Assembly (NCBI GenBank): GCA_965240325.2
Contig: OZ251223.1
Location: 4,487,644 to 4,551,643 of the forward strand
From: Rebecca billardiae RCC1528
Taxonomy: Eukaryota > Haptophyta
Direction of reading: 5' to 3'
DNA: 64,000 nucleotides
Of this stretch, positions 32,101 to 41,489 are shown in pieces. Under the pieces are notes generated by a model. That model made no database searches. It saw only the letters and a list, made by a program, of their open reading frames with translations, and was not told the origin of the DNA. The first letter of the stretch is position 1; every line of letters starts with the position of its first letter. The position numbers were made by a program, and so were the translations under genes.

Positions 32101-32317
32101 CGGCCGCCAGCAGGCCCGTCACGCGCTCCGCCGACATCTGCCGCCGACGGCCGGCGACGGAGCTCAGCCGCCGCCGGCTGGGCGTGTGGCCGGCGGCATG
32201 CAGCTCGGGCACGCGATCGGCCGCCCCGGCGTCCTCGTCGCCCAGGCGCTCGTGCGCGCCGTGCGGCGGTAAGCTGGGGTGGACGCGCGCAGCCCCCGCG
32301 CCTGGAGGGCGGGCCAT
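29135..32317 (-). CDS. Seven-TM protein with TIR-like module and C-type lectin domain
   Basis: Four exons: 32317-31185, 31065-30968, 30873-30753 and 30587-29135; all phases agree and give 934 residues (an alternative start is ATG 32137). Six hydrophobic segments fall in roughly residues 80-290. A TIR-like module follows (about 365-465): AFVSHSW, KWEALQAWRRRF, LLWIDRACIDQ, ELLILAGPTYLERLWCVVELF. This module is widespread in algal proteins and its exons join exactly through these motifs. An acidic linker and a Cys-containing helical segment (NFNRRVRALLRGC) precede TM7 (AWLCLLAAVALYV). The C-terminal 130-150 residues fit a C-type lectin: WIDL, YAHWAPGQP, DAYCAVMDGGGW, EHYVCE. Predicted topology puts the TIR-like module inside and the lectin outside, as in a surface receptor. 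Function is inference. Confidence 0.8.
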   Translation of the reverse strand: MARPPGAGAARVHPSLPPHGAHERLGDEDAGAADRVPELHAAGHTPSRRRLSSVAGRRRQMSAERVTGLLAAARRQGRRYTMRTTVLPLASGLVLIASGTLIAASAWDDADRLYWVGLIVAVGSYPLILFALPTTNGPAAAAAAAIFALFECVYVSLFVRIAVAQLRASGAGTCLGSPRVYVALSNLATASIALVTGSSFAVGLARWVVGARRGPAGAAGPRWLEPLDTRRHVDRIWRTHGLHVLGAALALGVDIVPAALTVGFGTDPVFPLMAATGVVWAALGVLMLTPAVRLRARERLATGGTGLATAAGIASLVGGADPASAIASGRKRLRAIRCDLLTRALFETNATDAVGANAWFERSVPVHVDDIDAFVSHSCAQPRAAARPAARAAVRPRGTRRPRSCARPPRALATRRAGGTTRPSTSGRRCRRGAAASSRSTRRESRCSGLVRPSRPRARARAEGGHLTRVGRAPPPLARASDRACIDQGDVETDLPLLPFYLAASRELLILAGPTYLERLWWCVLHCALQCALRALRAGQCRAPRPGPGPRARHACGAQTRASGRAPAPAPALPPLSVVELFTFEQMRGAVEMEEEEEEDEAEEPPSAVLGARAGRRGATGRASTESPAAERAVAAAAEGLQPTPVTPFVPPPSLAASSARPRAALGRGAMPSTVDRALMGGLGLESVSMMLLPGLEPSELAEFDAVRAQCRLRTDYDRLLGCVEAACGTLPNFNRRVRALLRGCAKYTAAEHAQRQHALGGGGGGGAVELAERSAAAESPASSSSTRPRPPGSPGWRGADAAVLARASTADTPRARALVGLRTLLLAWGPWACAWLCLLAAVALYVRHEHVQPARAACDACAASNAQLAHVGGGWLSPPEGPSEYLFSNSVHSGRGHSGRGGSGRGGSGHAAGGQLGPVHHAHAASACARLGARLALPASAAQEARLGCLVGARAMRGVWIDLVAPQGVDAANGSAWLRGADALGDAGQAAEPARALGARAYAHWAPGQPETRGGVLFPVFSADAYCAVMDGGGWLARPCSTAVEHYVCERPRRGAAGG

Positions 32318-33340
32318 CGCGCGAGGCTTGTGTGAGTGGCATGCGCTATGATTCTTCGCGCGGGTTCGGCGGGCTGCTCGCGCGCGCGTCTCTATTCATC
32401 ACGCCCCGGGCCCCGACCCGGGCGTCGGTTGATCACTTACACTTTTCGTCAGCTGGCGCCAACCGATTTCAATAAACTTGTTGCCACTGATGGACGCTTA
32501 AAACATCTCGAGGCCATCTCGGCCCACGGAAAATACCGCCGAGGCCGTTCTTGCCTCTTGGCAGTGTCATCAAGGTATGCCAACCGGTCCAGACCTCAGG
32601 ATTTGGGAAACTCGGAAATTCAAAACCCGCCGCGTGCGCCGCGTGCGCCGCCACAGCCATCCGCCGCGAGGCGCCGCCGGCTGCCGCGCCGCCGCGGTCG
32701 TAGACGTGCACGCGGCGATGGCGCACGCCGTCGGGCAGAGGCATAGAGCCTTTCTGCGCCGCCCTGCGCCGGGCGACTCGCGTCTGCCCATCTTCTCCGC
32801 GCCTTGAGCCCGCACGGACGTGTGCGCCGCCTCTCACTTCAGCCGTGCTGTCATCCCCGCAAAGTATGCGCGCGCTGAGAGCAACCCGAGGCGCGCATCC
32901 CAGGAAGGCGTGAGCCATGTTACAGTACGGTCGTAGGCGCGCGCCATGGTGCCCAGCGGCTTCCCGCGCGTGCGTGCCTCTCTGCTGCCTCGGCAGGCAA
33001 GGCGCCCATGTCTCTGGCTGCACGTGGCGGCGGCGCAAGCTCGCGCTCGCGCGGGCCTCAAGCTGACCTTCCAGGTGCGAGGGCGCGAAGCGCTGCGCCA
33101 CGCGCAAGCTACAGTAGTTCACCGCCTCGCTACCGCCCCGCTGCGTCCCATCGGAAGCTCTACTGGACATCGCGCGGCCTCGCCCTGGCGGCGGTAGGCG
33201 CGAGCGAGGTGGCGGGCGGCGGCGGCGTTCAACTGAGTCCGGGAGCGCGGCGCCCAGATTTCCACCCGGAAACCCACCTGGGGTGGGTTTTGGTTTTGGC
33301 TGGCAAATCCCGAGGCAAGGGAGTCGTTAAATCAAACAGC

Positions 33341-34833
33341 GGGGGCCTAGCGGCCTTGTCCCGGTGGGGCTGGTCGAACACAGCGCGGCGACGGGCGCCG
33401 ATTGAGACTATTAGATTCTGCGCGCTGCTTAAAAAGTGCTATAATATGGCGTATTAATCTTTAATATAATCTTATAATATATTCAGGGGGCGGCCGCAAT
33501 GTGTTGTGTGAAGTTCCGATCGTCTTGTGGTAAGTTGTGGTACGACAGTTACGCGAGCCGGGCCGTGACTGACGATGAGGGGGTGGCATCGCACATCTGT
33601 GGCTAGCGGCTATTTCCTGCAACGGAGCCGCTGCGTCGCGGAATGCATACGTGCTGTGAAATATATGGATGCCGATATTCAGGATTTGCGCCATTATTTG
33701 TCGCCTGATGAGGAATGGGTGGCCTGTTTTATTTCTACCAGATTCCATTTACTATGTCACGGCGACAAACCCGTGCTCGCCAGTGGGAATCGGTGTCACG
33801 CTCCGTTGGGTGTACCTCTCACGGCCGATGGCGGCCCCCACGTGCGCAAGGAATGCGATTCGTGCACTCCTCGGTGACCGGTGAGTGCACGAATCCAGTT
33901 GCGGCGCTCGTCCGCCTCGTCGTTGTCGCACACGAGGTACACCCAACACCATGGGTCGGATCCCAGAACTCTCCGCGCGCTCGCGCCTGCGCGGCACTGG
34001 CAGGCTTGTTCTCATCATCTTGGCCAAGACTGCAGCCTGAAAGATGCGCGAGGACGCGTGTGCACGCCTTTCCGCGCGTCATGGGTGCGCGTGGCACGCA
34101 CCTTGTAATATTATACGCCGAGGAGGCCTGAGCATCCGGCCTACTAACCTTCCGCGATCACGTTCAAATGCAGGCAGCAAGCTGCAAGCAAGCGCACGCC
34201 GAACGGAAGCATCTCAAGCTCGACAAGGTAGTGGCGGCGGAGCGTTTAGAGCTGGTGGCGATTGCAGTCCATCTGGCTGTGAACTGGTCGCTAACTGACA
34301 CGGGTGCGACGCAGCAGCCAAGGCAGAGTGCTTGCAGCTTGCAGAGGGCCTCCAGCTGCAGCGCCGGTTTGCCGCCGCTCGCCGCCGCTGCATCGTGCAC
34401 ACTGCCGTGCACCGCGAGTGACCCCTGTGTCAAGGCGAAGCACCACGGCAAGGCGAATCAGCATGTCTGACAACATCCTTCGCCACAGCGCAGCGCCTCA
34501 ACACGAGAATGCGCGAATGACGTGCCATCACTTCTCCGGACTAGCTCCGGGGCCCGCACCAGCGGGCAAGCCGCCATTGTACCGCGTTTTGGCGAATGTC
34601 GCCTTTGGGCTCTCGTAGAAATAAAACAGGCCGGGTTGGATGTGATGGGAGCGAGTGAGTGCGTATTCTGTGAGCGCCGCGACGGTGTGCCGGGGATCGG
34701 ACGATCACATTGTCCCGGTGCGCCAATCTACAGCGACTGCATGCAGGCTGATGTGCGCCGTGCGTGTGCGTGCCGTCACACCGTGCGGGGGCCTGGCGGC
34801 CTTGTCCCGGTGGGGCTGGTCGAACACAGCGCG
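33341..34833. repeat. 47-bp direct repeat pair
   Basis: 33341-33387 and 34787-34833 begin GGGGGCCT(A/G)GCGGCC and end CGAACACAGCGCG, with a single mismatch over 47 bp. The 1.4 kb between them is unrelated. It may mark dispersed-repeat edges or a short duplication. Confidence 0.6.
33857..33895. repeat. 39-bp palindrome
   Basis: Arms GATTCGTGCACTC and GAGTGCACGAATC are perfect 13-base inverted complements around CTCGGTGACCGGT. It could be a cruciform or an operator-like site. Confidence 0.6.
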
Positions 34834-34988
34834 TGTAGGACGCGACGGAGAAGCTGGTTAGGGCCGGCAGACCCGACGACGATGGGACGAGTTGGCCGTT
34901 CAGCGCTGACTATAACGGTATCATCCGGTGGCGCGCCGCAGGCGCGCGCGCGCGGCGCCACAGCACGGTACCGCACCGCCACCGCGGT

Positions 34989-36230
34989 TCATTGCACGCA
35001 GCCCACCGAGGCGCACGGCGAGGCGCGCGTCGATGCAGTCGTCGCTGCGCACGGCCGCTCGGGCACGACGGCGCGGCAACGGCACGCACAGCGGATGGCC
35101 CACCGGTCTCGGGTCTGCACGGGTGCGGGGCGAGCCGGCACGACGTGGTACGAGCGGCTCGCGTCGGTGTACATGTTGTGCAGCTCGCGCCGGCGCACGC
35201 GCACCTCCTCGTACCGCGGCTCGAGCGGCGGCGGCTGCGCGTCGTCGGACGGCGGCGGCGGCGCGCGCGGCGCGGGCGGCCGCTCGGCGAGCAGATGGAT
35301 GTGCGGCAACGCGTCGAGGTCGGCGAGGCCCGCGGGGGTTATGACGAGCCAGTGCGAGTCGGGCAGGTCGGCGAGCGGCACGCTGCGCGTGTACGCGATC
35401 GTCGGGTCGCGAATGCCGCACGCGCCGCACACGTGCATCGTGACCGCGCCGTCCGCGCGCGCGAACGCCCCCGTGACGCGCGCCACGTCCGCGTCGGTGA
35501 GCTCGGCGCACGCGCGAATGTCCGCCTTGACCTCCACGACCGTGGCGGCGTGATCCGGCGCGTCGGGCGGGCGCGCGGCGAGGCGCATGCTGTTCGCCAC
35601 GCGGAAGCCGCCCGTCGACGCGTGGTAGTCGTGCAGCAGCTGCAGCTCTGGCCGGCGCGTGGGGTTGCCCGCGCGTCGTGCGCGTTGCTGCCGCCGCGCG
35701 CCGTGTTGGCGCGCGACCGCGTCGGTCGCGGCGGGGTCGCGCGCCACGCGCGGGGCGGCTCGTTGCGCGCGGCGTGTGTCGCGACGCTCCGCGTTGCGCG
35801 CCTCGTCCACGTCGTTCAGCGTGCTCGCCAGCCGCGCGCGCAGCTGCGCGAGGCACGCGTCGAGCGCCGCCGGCGTCTCGCAGCTTGGGTGCGAGGCTGC
35901 GGGCGCGCGCGCGCCCGAACGCGTGGCGTCGTGCGGCTGCACGGCGAGACGCGCCAGCTCGACAAACGGCTCGTCGCGCAGTTCGGACGCGCGCAGCCCG
36001 GCGACGCGCTCGTCCCAGCGCGCGACGTGTTTGGACAGCGCGTCCGAAATGCGCGCGCCGCCCGCGTCGCCCACGCCGCGGTACCGGCGGATGAGAATGG
36101 CCAGGGCTGCACGCACGTTGGCGAACTGCGCGCACGCCGCCGCGCTCCGCTTCCTCATCTGCACGACACACGCCGCGTACAGCACGAACAAATCGATCTC
36201 GTGCACGACATCGCCAGCCGACGCGGCCAT
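34989..36230 (-). CDS. Cys-rich hypothetical, possibly Helitron-associated
   Basis: A 413-residue frame from ATG 36230. The N-terminal half is helical and Ala/Arg-rich; the middle has basic, repeat-like sequence. The C-terminal 150 residues have VCGACGIRDP, then PLADLPDSHWLVI, then SRSYHVVP, and finally a CACRC cluster close to the stop. The spacing (CxxC...LP...YHxxP...CxC) recalls the zinc-binding region that precedes the Rep/helicase part of many Helitron transposases. That part is absent here, so this would be a fragment. The resemblance is weak and by eye; a host gene is also possible. It sits in a repeat-rich, gene-poor interval. Confidence 0.4.
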   Translation of the reverse strand: MAASAGDVVHEIDLFVLYAACVVQMRKRSAAACAQFANVRAALAILIRRYRGVGDAGGARISDALSKHVARWDERVAGLRASELRDEPFVELARLAVQPHDATRSGARAPAASHPSCETPAALDACLAQLRARLASTLNDVDEARNAERRDTRRAQRAAPRVARDPAATDAVARQHGARRQQRARRAGNPTRRPELQLLHDYHASTGGFRVANSMRLAARPPDAPDHAATVVEVKADIRACAELTDADVARVTGAFARADGAVTMHVCGACGIRDPTIAYTRSVPLADLPDSHWLVITPAGLADLDALPHIHLLAERPPAPRAPPPPSDDAQPPPLEPRYEEVRVRRRELHNMYTDASRSYHVVPARPAPVQTRDRWAIRCACRCRAVVPERPCAATTASTRASPCASVGCVQ

Positions 36231-36671
36231 GTCGAGCACGGTCAAGACAACCCCTCGGCGCTTCTCGAGGCGGGAGTTTGGGGAAGGGCGTAAGGCGGTA
36301 CCGGGTAAGGGGGTACCGGTAAGATCGCCACCAGATTTGTGGGAATCGCAACGACATCCCTATAGCGCGCGCTCAAAAAGGTAACGACATGCGTTCTCGA
36401 TTCCCGAGGCGTGCCTAATAAAAAAACGTTTGAGGCCCCATTGTTCGTATTCCTACTCCGGTATTACTTTGGACAGCAGTAGGTGACACCCAATTAAAGG
36501 GGGTCGGAGCTGGGTCTCCCAGGGCTTTGTCACGAATTAAAATTGTTTAAAGCTGTGTTCACCAGAATAGAATATGAGCAGCTCAAGGCCGCGCTCAAGC
36601 CATTCGATCGCGGTTCAGGCTATGCTCTGCCACCAGCGCCGACTTCGTGTCGACGATCGGGCACTGCCGAC
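36231..36671. other. AT-richer intergenic stretch
   Basis: Locally low GC (36400-36570), with A and T runs. No gene. It forms the outer left flank of the foldback duplication. Confidence 0.4.
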
Positions 36672-37900
36672 GACGAATCAGGAGACCTGCGCCGTCCTAC
36701 CTGTGTCGTTAAATCATAGAATGAGTCAAGGGTGCCCGCGCCCCAGTGGCGCGCTCGGCGGATGTTGGGATACACCTTTTTGCCCGGCGCCCTGCGGCGG
36801 CGGCGGCGATGGCGTGCTCCGCTGGCGGGGCGAGCGCACGGGGCACGGCGCTGCGGGCGCGGATGTGCCCGCGAAGCCGGCGCGTGCGGACGGGCTGTTG
36901 CGGGAGAGTATCGGGCGCCCTCCTGCGACGCGCGACTTGCGCCACGCCTCTTTCGCCTCGGCTCAGAGCAGCGCGCACGCACGCGCCGCCTCAAGGCCAG
37001 CCTTGCCGCGCCGCAGCCGACCGCGCGCGCGCCGTGCGCGGCGTGGTCGGGAAGGAACGGGCGCTGCTGCCGGGCGAGATGGCGACGTCATGGGCGCACG
37101 CCATGCCGCCCCGCGGCGCCGCGAAAGAGCACGAGAACGGATCCGCACAGCTGTTGACGAGTGCTGATCTCTTGCCGTGCCTGAAGCCAGACCTGAGCTC
37201 GAAGAAGATGATGAAAGAGCATCAGCGCGAGGAAAGCGTCGCACCCAGCACTTCTACATGACCACGCGGTGATGAACATTCATGTAAGAGTAGCCCGCGT
37301 GCCCGTCTGGCACTGTTCTGTGTCTCAATGATCGTCCCGACAACGGTCACGACCGCGAGGCAGTGCACACCATTTGTGACAAGTCGAAAAGGCGTGCAAA
37401 CGGACCGACGACACTCTCGTCAAGGCGTGGCGGGGCGGCATGGCGTGCGCCTATGACGTCGCCATCTCGCCCGGCAGCAGCGCCCGTTCCTTCCCGACCA
37501 CGCCGCGCACGGCGCGCGCGCGGTCGGCTGCGGCGCGGCAAGGCTGGCCTTGAGGCGGCGCGTGCGTGCGCGCTGCTCTGAGCCGAGGCGAAAGAGGCGT
37601 GGCGCAAGTCGCGCGGCGCAGGAGGGCGCCAGATGCTCTCCCGCAACAGCCCGTCCGCACGCGCCGGCTTCGCGGGCACATCCGCGCCCGCAGCGCCGTG
37701 CCCCGTGCGCTCGCCCCGCCAGCGGAGCACGCCATCGCCGCCGCCGCCGCAGGGCCGCGGGCAAAAAGGTGTATCCCAACATCCGCCGAGCGCGCCACTG
37801 GGGCGCGGGCACCCTTGACTCATATCTCCCTTGCCCGATGTCTGGACCAATTCTATGATTTAAAGACACAGGCACGAGGGCGCAGCTCTCCTGATTCGTC
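36672..37900. repeat. Foldback element: ~450-bp inverted duplication
   Basis: The left arm 36672-37113 is repeated in inverted orientation at 37431-37900, around a 317-bp unique spacer. The arms are nearly identical. The right arm carries about 27 extra bases near 37823-37850, and the outer 50 bp diverge slightly more. Open frames in the arms look like GC artefacts; no domain is seen. Confidence 0.8.
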
Positions 37901-38189
37901 TGTACCATAGTGGTACTGGTCGAAGCTTGCAGCAGTTGCAGTGGTGTGAGCGCGTTGATGTTGGTCCCCATGGCGGATGTCGTTGTTGTCGTCGTCCGGA
38001 CGTCGTCAGGCCCACCAGGAAGTGCATGGGTACGAAATCAAAGGCGAGTGAGCATGTTGGCGTCGGCCAGGCCGTCCCCTACTTGGTCAGCAGCTGGTGC
38101 GGATGATGTCGTCGCCTACTTGGTCAGTGGCAGGTCATGGTGGACGATGGTGTAGCCTGTTCTTGGTCAGCAGCTGGTGGATGATGTTG

Positions 38190-39476
38190 TGGCCGAAGTT
38201 AGTAGTAGTTGGACTTGCCTGAGTTAGTAGTAGTTGGACTCGCCGAAGTTAGTGGTAGTTGGACTCTCCGAAGTTAGTAGTAGTTATTGGACTCGCCGAA
38301 GTTAATAGTAGTTGGACTCGCCGAGGTTAGTAGTAGTTGTTGGACTCGCCGAGGTTAGTAGAGTTGGACTCGCCGCAGTTAGTAGTAGTTGGACTCGCCT
38401 GAGTTAGTAGTAGTTGGGCTCGCCGAAGTTAGTAGTAGTTGGACTCGCCGAAGTTAGTAGTAGTTGACCTGTTGCACGGGTGAGTGACCGTAGGGCGGTG
38501 AAAATGAAAAATACGGTTTTGCAACTAGCGCTGGGCGATGGCGGCCGGGCGCGACGAACCGAGCGGATTGGTGCACGGGGAATCCAATTCCCCGTGCACC
38601 AATCCAATCCGTTCGTCGCCAGGTGGTGCCGTTGCCGAGATCGAGCTGCAAAACCCTCAGCAGGTGGTCAAGAGAAGCCAAACGGGGAGGGCTGTCACAA
38701 CGCGCGCGCCGCGGTGGGAAGAGAGAAGGACTTGCCTCCCAACTGCAGCTTTGGCAGCGTTCCCTCTTGCGGCAGTGGAAGCCGACGACGAGGAGGATGA
38801 CGACGCAACTGCTGACGACTGCTGCGAAGCAGCAGCGGTGACACTCTGCGGTGCACAGCTGCCACCGCGCGCGCCGCGCGACCGCGGACTCGGGTCGGAT
38901 GGCGACAGCAGCACCGAGCAGTCCTCATGAAGACGATGAAGCTGCGTGCACGGGTTCGCGAGGTGGCAGGCGAAGCGCGCCGACGACACAGCACTTGACA
39001 CGCCTGAGCGCACGCCCATGCTCGCTGAGCGCGAGCGCTGCAAGTGCAACTACAGTGCGCGCCGCGCTGCAAGTGGATGCAGGCTGTACTGCGGCGCTGC
39101 GTCCGCGGTCATCGTCTCTTCACTACTTGTCGACTGCTGCTGCGGCGGGCCGGGGGCACTACCCGGCACGCGCGGCGTAGCGCGCTAAACGGAAGGTGAT
39201 GGTAGACGCACTGTCACGCTCCCGCCGCCGCCGCCGCCGCCGGCAAGACTATCGGCACTCTAGGCCGCAGAAGTGTCGTTTTTTCGGCGCTCACGCTTGC
39301 AACGGGTCAGTTGGACTCTCCGAAGTTAGTAGTAGTTATTTAGGACTCGCCGAAGTTAATAGTAGTTGGACTCGCCGAGGTTAGTAGTAGTTGGACTCGC
39401 CGAGGTTAGTAGTAGTTGGACTCGCCGAAGTTAGTAGTAGTTGGACTCGCCGAAGTTAGTAGTAGTTGGTCTCGCC
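38190..39476. repeat. 25-bp minisatellite, two blocks
   Basis: The consensus unit TTAGTAGTAGTTGGACTCGCC + GAAG occurs in two blocks, about 38190-38466 and about 39309-39476, with unit-length and A/G variants. The intervening 840 bp is unrelated and contains the palindrome at 38565-38605. Confidence 0.75.
38565..38605. repeat. Perfect 41-bp palindrome
   Basis: Arms GGATTGGTGCACGGGGAAT (38565-38583) and its complement (38587-38605) are perfect 19-base inverted repeats with only CCA between them. Weaker pairing extends outward through CGACGAAC / GTTCGTCG. Confidence 0.7.
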
Positions 39477-39651
39477 GTCGGGGACTGGTTCCGGTACTTG
39501 TGGGGGATGGCCGCGTCTCTGCTGGGCCTGGTGGTGTTGAGCTCGTCCTCCTCCTCCCCCCCCCCCCCCCCCCCCGGCGCTTGGGCAGTTCCCCCACCCT
39601 CCCCAGCAGGGGCCTCTGGCCAGCCTGAGTTCTGCCTGCGGGCCAGTGGCC

Positions 39652-40392
39652 TCAGTGGGCCTGACCTGGCAGTGCCCTTGGGACTGTGGTCCTGTAATGG
39701 CCTCTCCAGTGAGAGATGACCCTGGTCTGTCCGAGTGCGCCCGCTGCCAGCCTGGTGGCCACTTGGGGCCAGGGTAGCACCTCAATGTGCAGCGGGTCAT
39801 GCCGGTTGTACTGGGGGGAGCCTGGGCTGTGGAAGACCTGGACCATACGAAGAGGGGCGCCGGTGTGAGGGTCTCTGGTGACCAGGACGACTGTGGTGTT
39901 CGCCCCTGCTGCCACACAGGGGAGGAGTGCATCTGCCAACGGGGTGCCAGCCTCTCGAACCGTGCCCAGGGTGGCAGCCGCTGCTGCTGCCCTCTGTGCG
40001 CTCCCGTCGGGCTCGAGGTGGGCCGGCTGGGGGGCCACTGCGGCCGCCAGGACCCCCTGGTGCTGCGCGCTCAGGGACAGGGCGTGCTGTACGGTGGCTT
40101 GCCTCAGTGCCTGGGCGCTCCTGGTTGCCCCTGCTGGGTCTTCACGGGCCCCTGCTCGGGTGACGCCCAGTACCGCAAGGAACCCGCAGTTGGCACCAGT
40201 GCCATCGACGTCAGCATCCTGCAGTTCAGCTGCTGCAAAGTAGGCATTGAGGGCCTGTTGGCCAGGTTCCTGCTGGGCCAGTGGTTGGTTGTAAGCCCCT
40301 TGGTTTTTTTTTTTCCCCTTTATAACGGGCTCCGGGTGATCAGGCTGGCGGCCGAAGCCTCCAGCCCTACCCTGGCCACTTGGCCAGCCCCG
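39652..40392 (-). pseudogene. OTU-like cysteine protease fragment
   Basis: A frame open from the stop at 40393-40395 down to TGA 39652 (246 codons) has no ATG, so it is an internal exon or a broken gene. It contains an OTU-like order: Asp...GANCGFLAVLG (nucleophile Cys), a helix with ALRQATVQHAL, then GTPLADALLPCVAAGANTTVVLV, DPLHIEVLP, and a final GHYRTTVP carrying the catalytic-type His. OTU proteases cleave ubiquitin and also occur in transposable elements and viruses. Codon use is less GC-biased than in resident genes, and minisatellite, C20 and T11 runs surround it, suggesting transfer or a retroelement remnant. Confidence 0.4.
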
Positions 40393-40395
40393 TCA

Positions 40396-41489
40396 TCACC
40401 TCAGTTTCGAACATGTCCTGCAGTACGCTTATTGAACGTGGTCATATTCATCATCCGGGTTTAGAGCGCCGCGCCGTTCAGGTGGATACGTACGGGCTAC
40501 CTGGACACGGGCGGGGCTATCTGGACACTCAGCGGGCGGCGGCCTCGTGGCGAGGGCTCGTGGGCGAACGAGCACGTGCGCCCACTGGCGGGTCGCCACG
40601 ACGGCGCACAAGCGGTTCGCTGAACTCACCTGGTCGTGGGACGTCGTCTGGCACGTGACACGTCTGCGCACGCGCCAGGTCCGCGCGGCGCGCCCAGCGG
40701 CGGCCTCTCTGACTCTCACTCTGTAAGCCGCCCGCGCTTCGCCCTTGTTTCGTGACGAACACAGTTATGAGTTACTAGCTCGGCGCAATTAACGCATTGT
40801 CTCACTCATCATCATGCCGCCAATGTGAATGCCGGCGCGGACTCAGTCGGAAGGGCGGACTCCGAGGCAAGGCACCGGTTGCGCTGGCGTGGCGGTAGGT
40901 ACTAGCCACTAGGTAGGTCCCACGCGGAGCTGAACCGTCCGCGTGCTGTCTCACTGGCCAGAGTCTCACGGTCCGTGTCCGGGGCACGGGACTCTCCGAC
41001 GGCCGCTGCGACACGCGTTTCGGTTTTCCTCGGCGTGCGCGTGTCTCTGAGCTCGATAGTCCCATGCCTCAGCCAGTGCTAGGGGCTAATAGAGTCGGAC
41101 AGTGCCCGTGCATTGCGTCCGCCACGGCCCGCACGCGCGGAGAGTGGAGACGGGCCCACAGGGCAGAAAGCGCGCTGCGGCGGAACTCCAGGGAGCCCCT
41201 GAAGTCCATCCCTGGCGCCCCTTCGACCCCAATGCTCCCAAAGAGGCCTCCGCGTGAGTTGGGCCGGCCACTGTCCAGTTCACCCGTATCCACCTGTATA
41301 GTCCGGAGAGGAAATCCGGGCACGTCATCTGGCCAGACCTGCCGCCCATCGCCATCGGACTCCGCCTCCAAGCCCGTGTCACACGCACAGCGCCTCGCGG
41401 CCTGCATCCCGCGCGCGAGCCCCGCGCGCGGCGCGCGGCGCGCGGGGCCGCCCTCCGACGCCGCGGCCGCGCGGCGCCGCGCGCGCGCC
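40396..41489. other. Intergenic region
   Basis: No supported gene. It is the 3' flank of the CtpA gene, with mixed composition of about 60% GC. Confidence 0.4.

Larger units (their letters stand above)
32318..34988. other. Gene-poor interval with small repeats
   Basis: No gene I can support; frames here are short and lack codon bias. It contains an A/T-rich pocket at about 33430-33485, a 39-bp palindrome at 33857-33895, and a 47-bp direct repeat (33341-33387 and 34787-34833). GC is clearly lower from 33.4 to 34.9 kb than in flanking genes. Confidence 0.5.

Noticed and set aside
29135-32317. One continuous 1060-codon ORF for the lectin/TIR-like gene
   Set aside because: The TIR-like motifs only join in order when three introns are removed; the read-through segments are Arg/Ala/Pro noise.
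36574-37167. A gene encoded by the foldback arms
   Set aside because: All frames in the arms are Arg/Ala/Gly-rich noise on both strands and no domain is visible.
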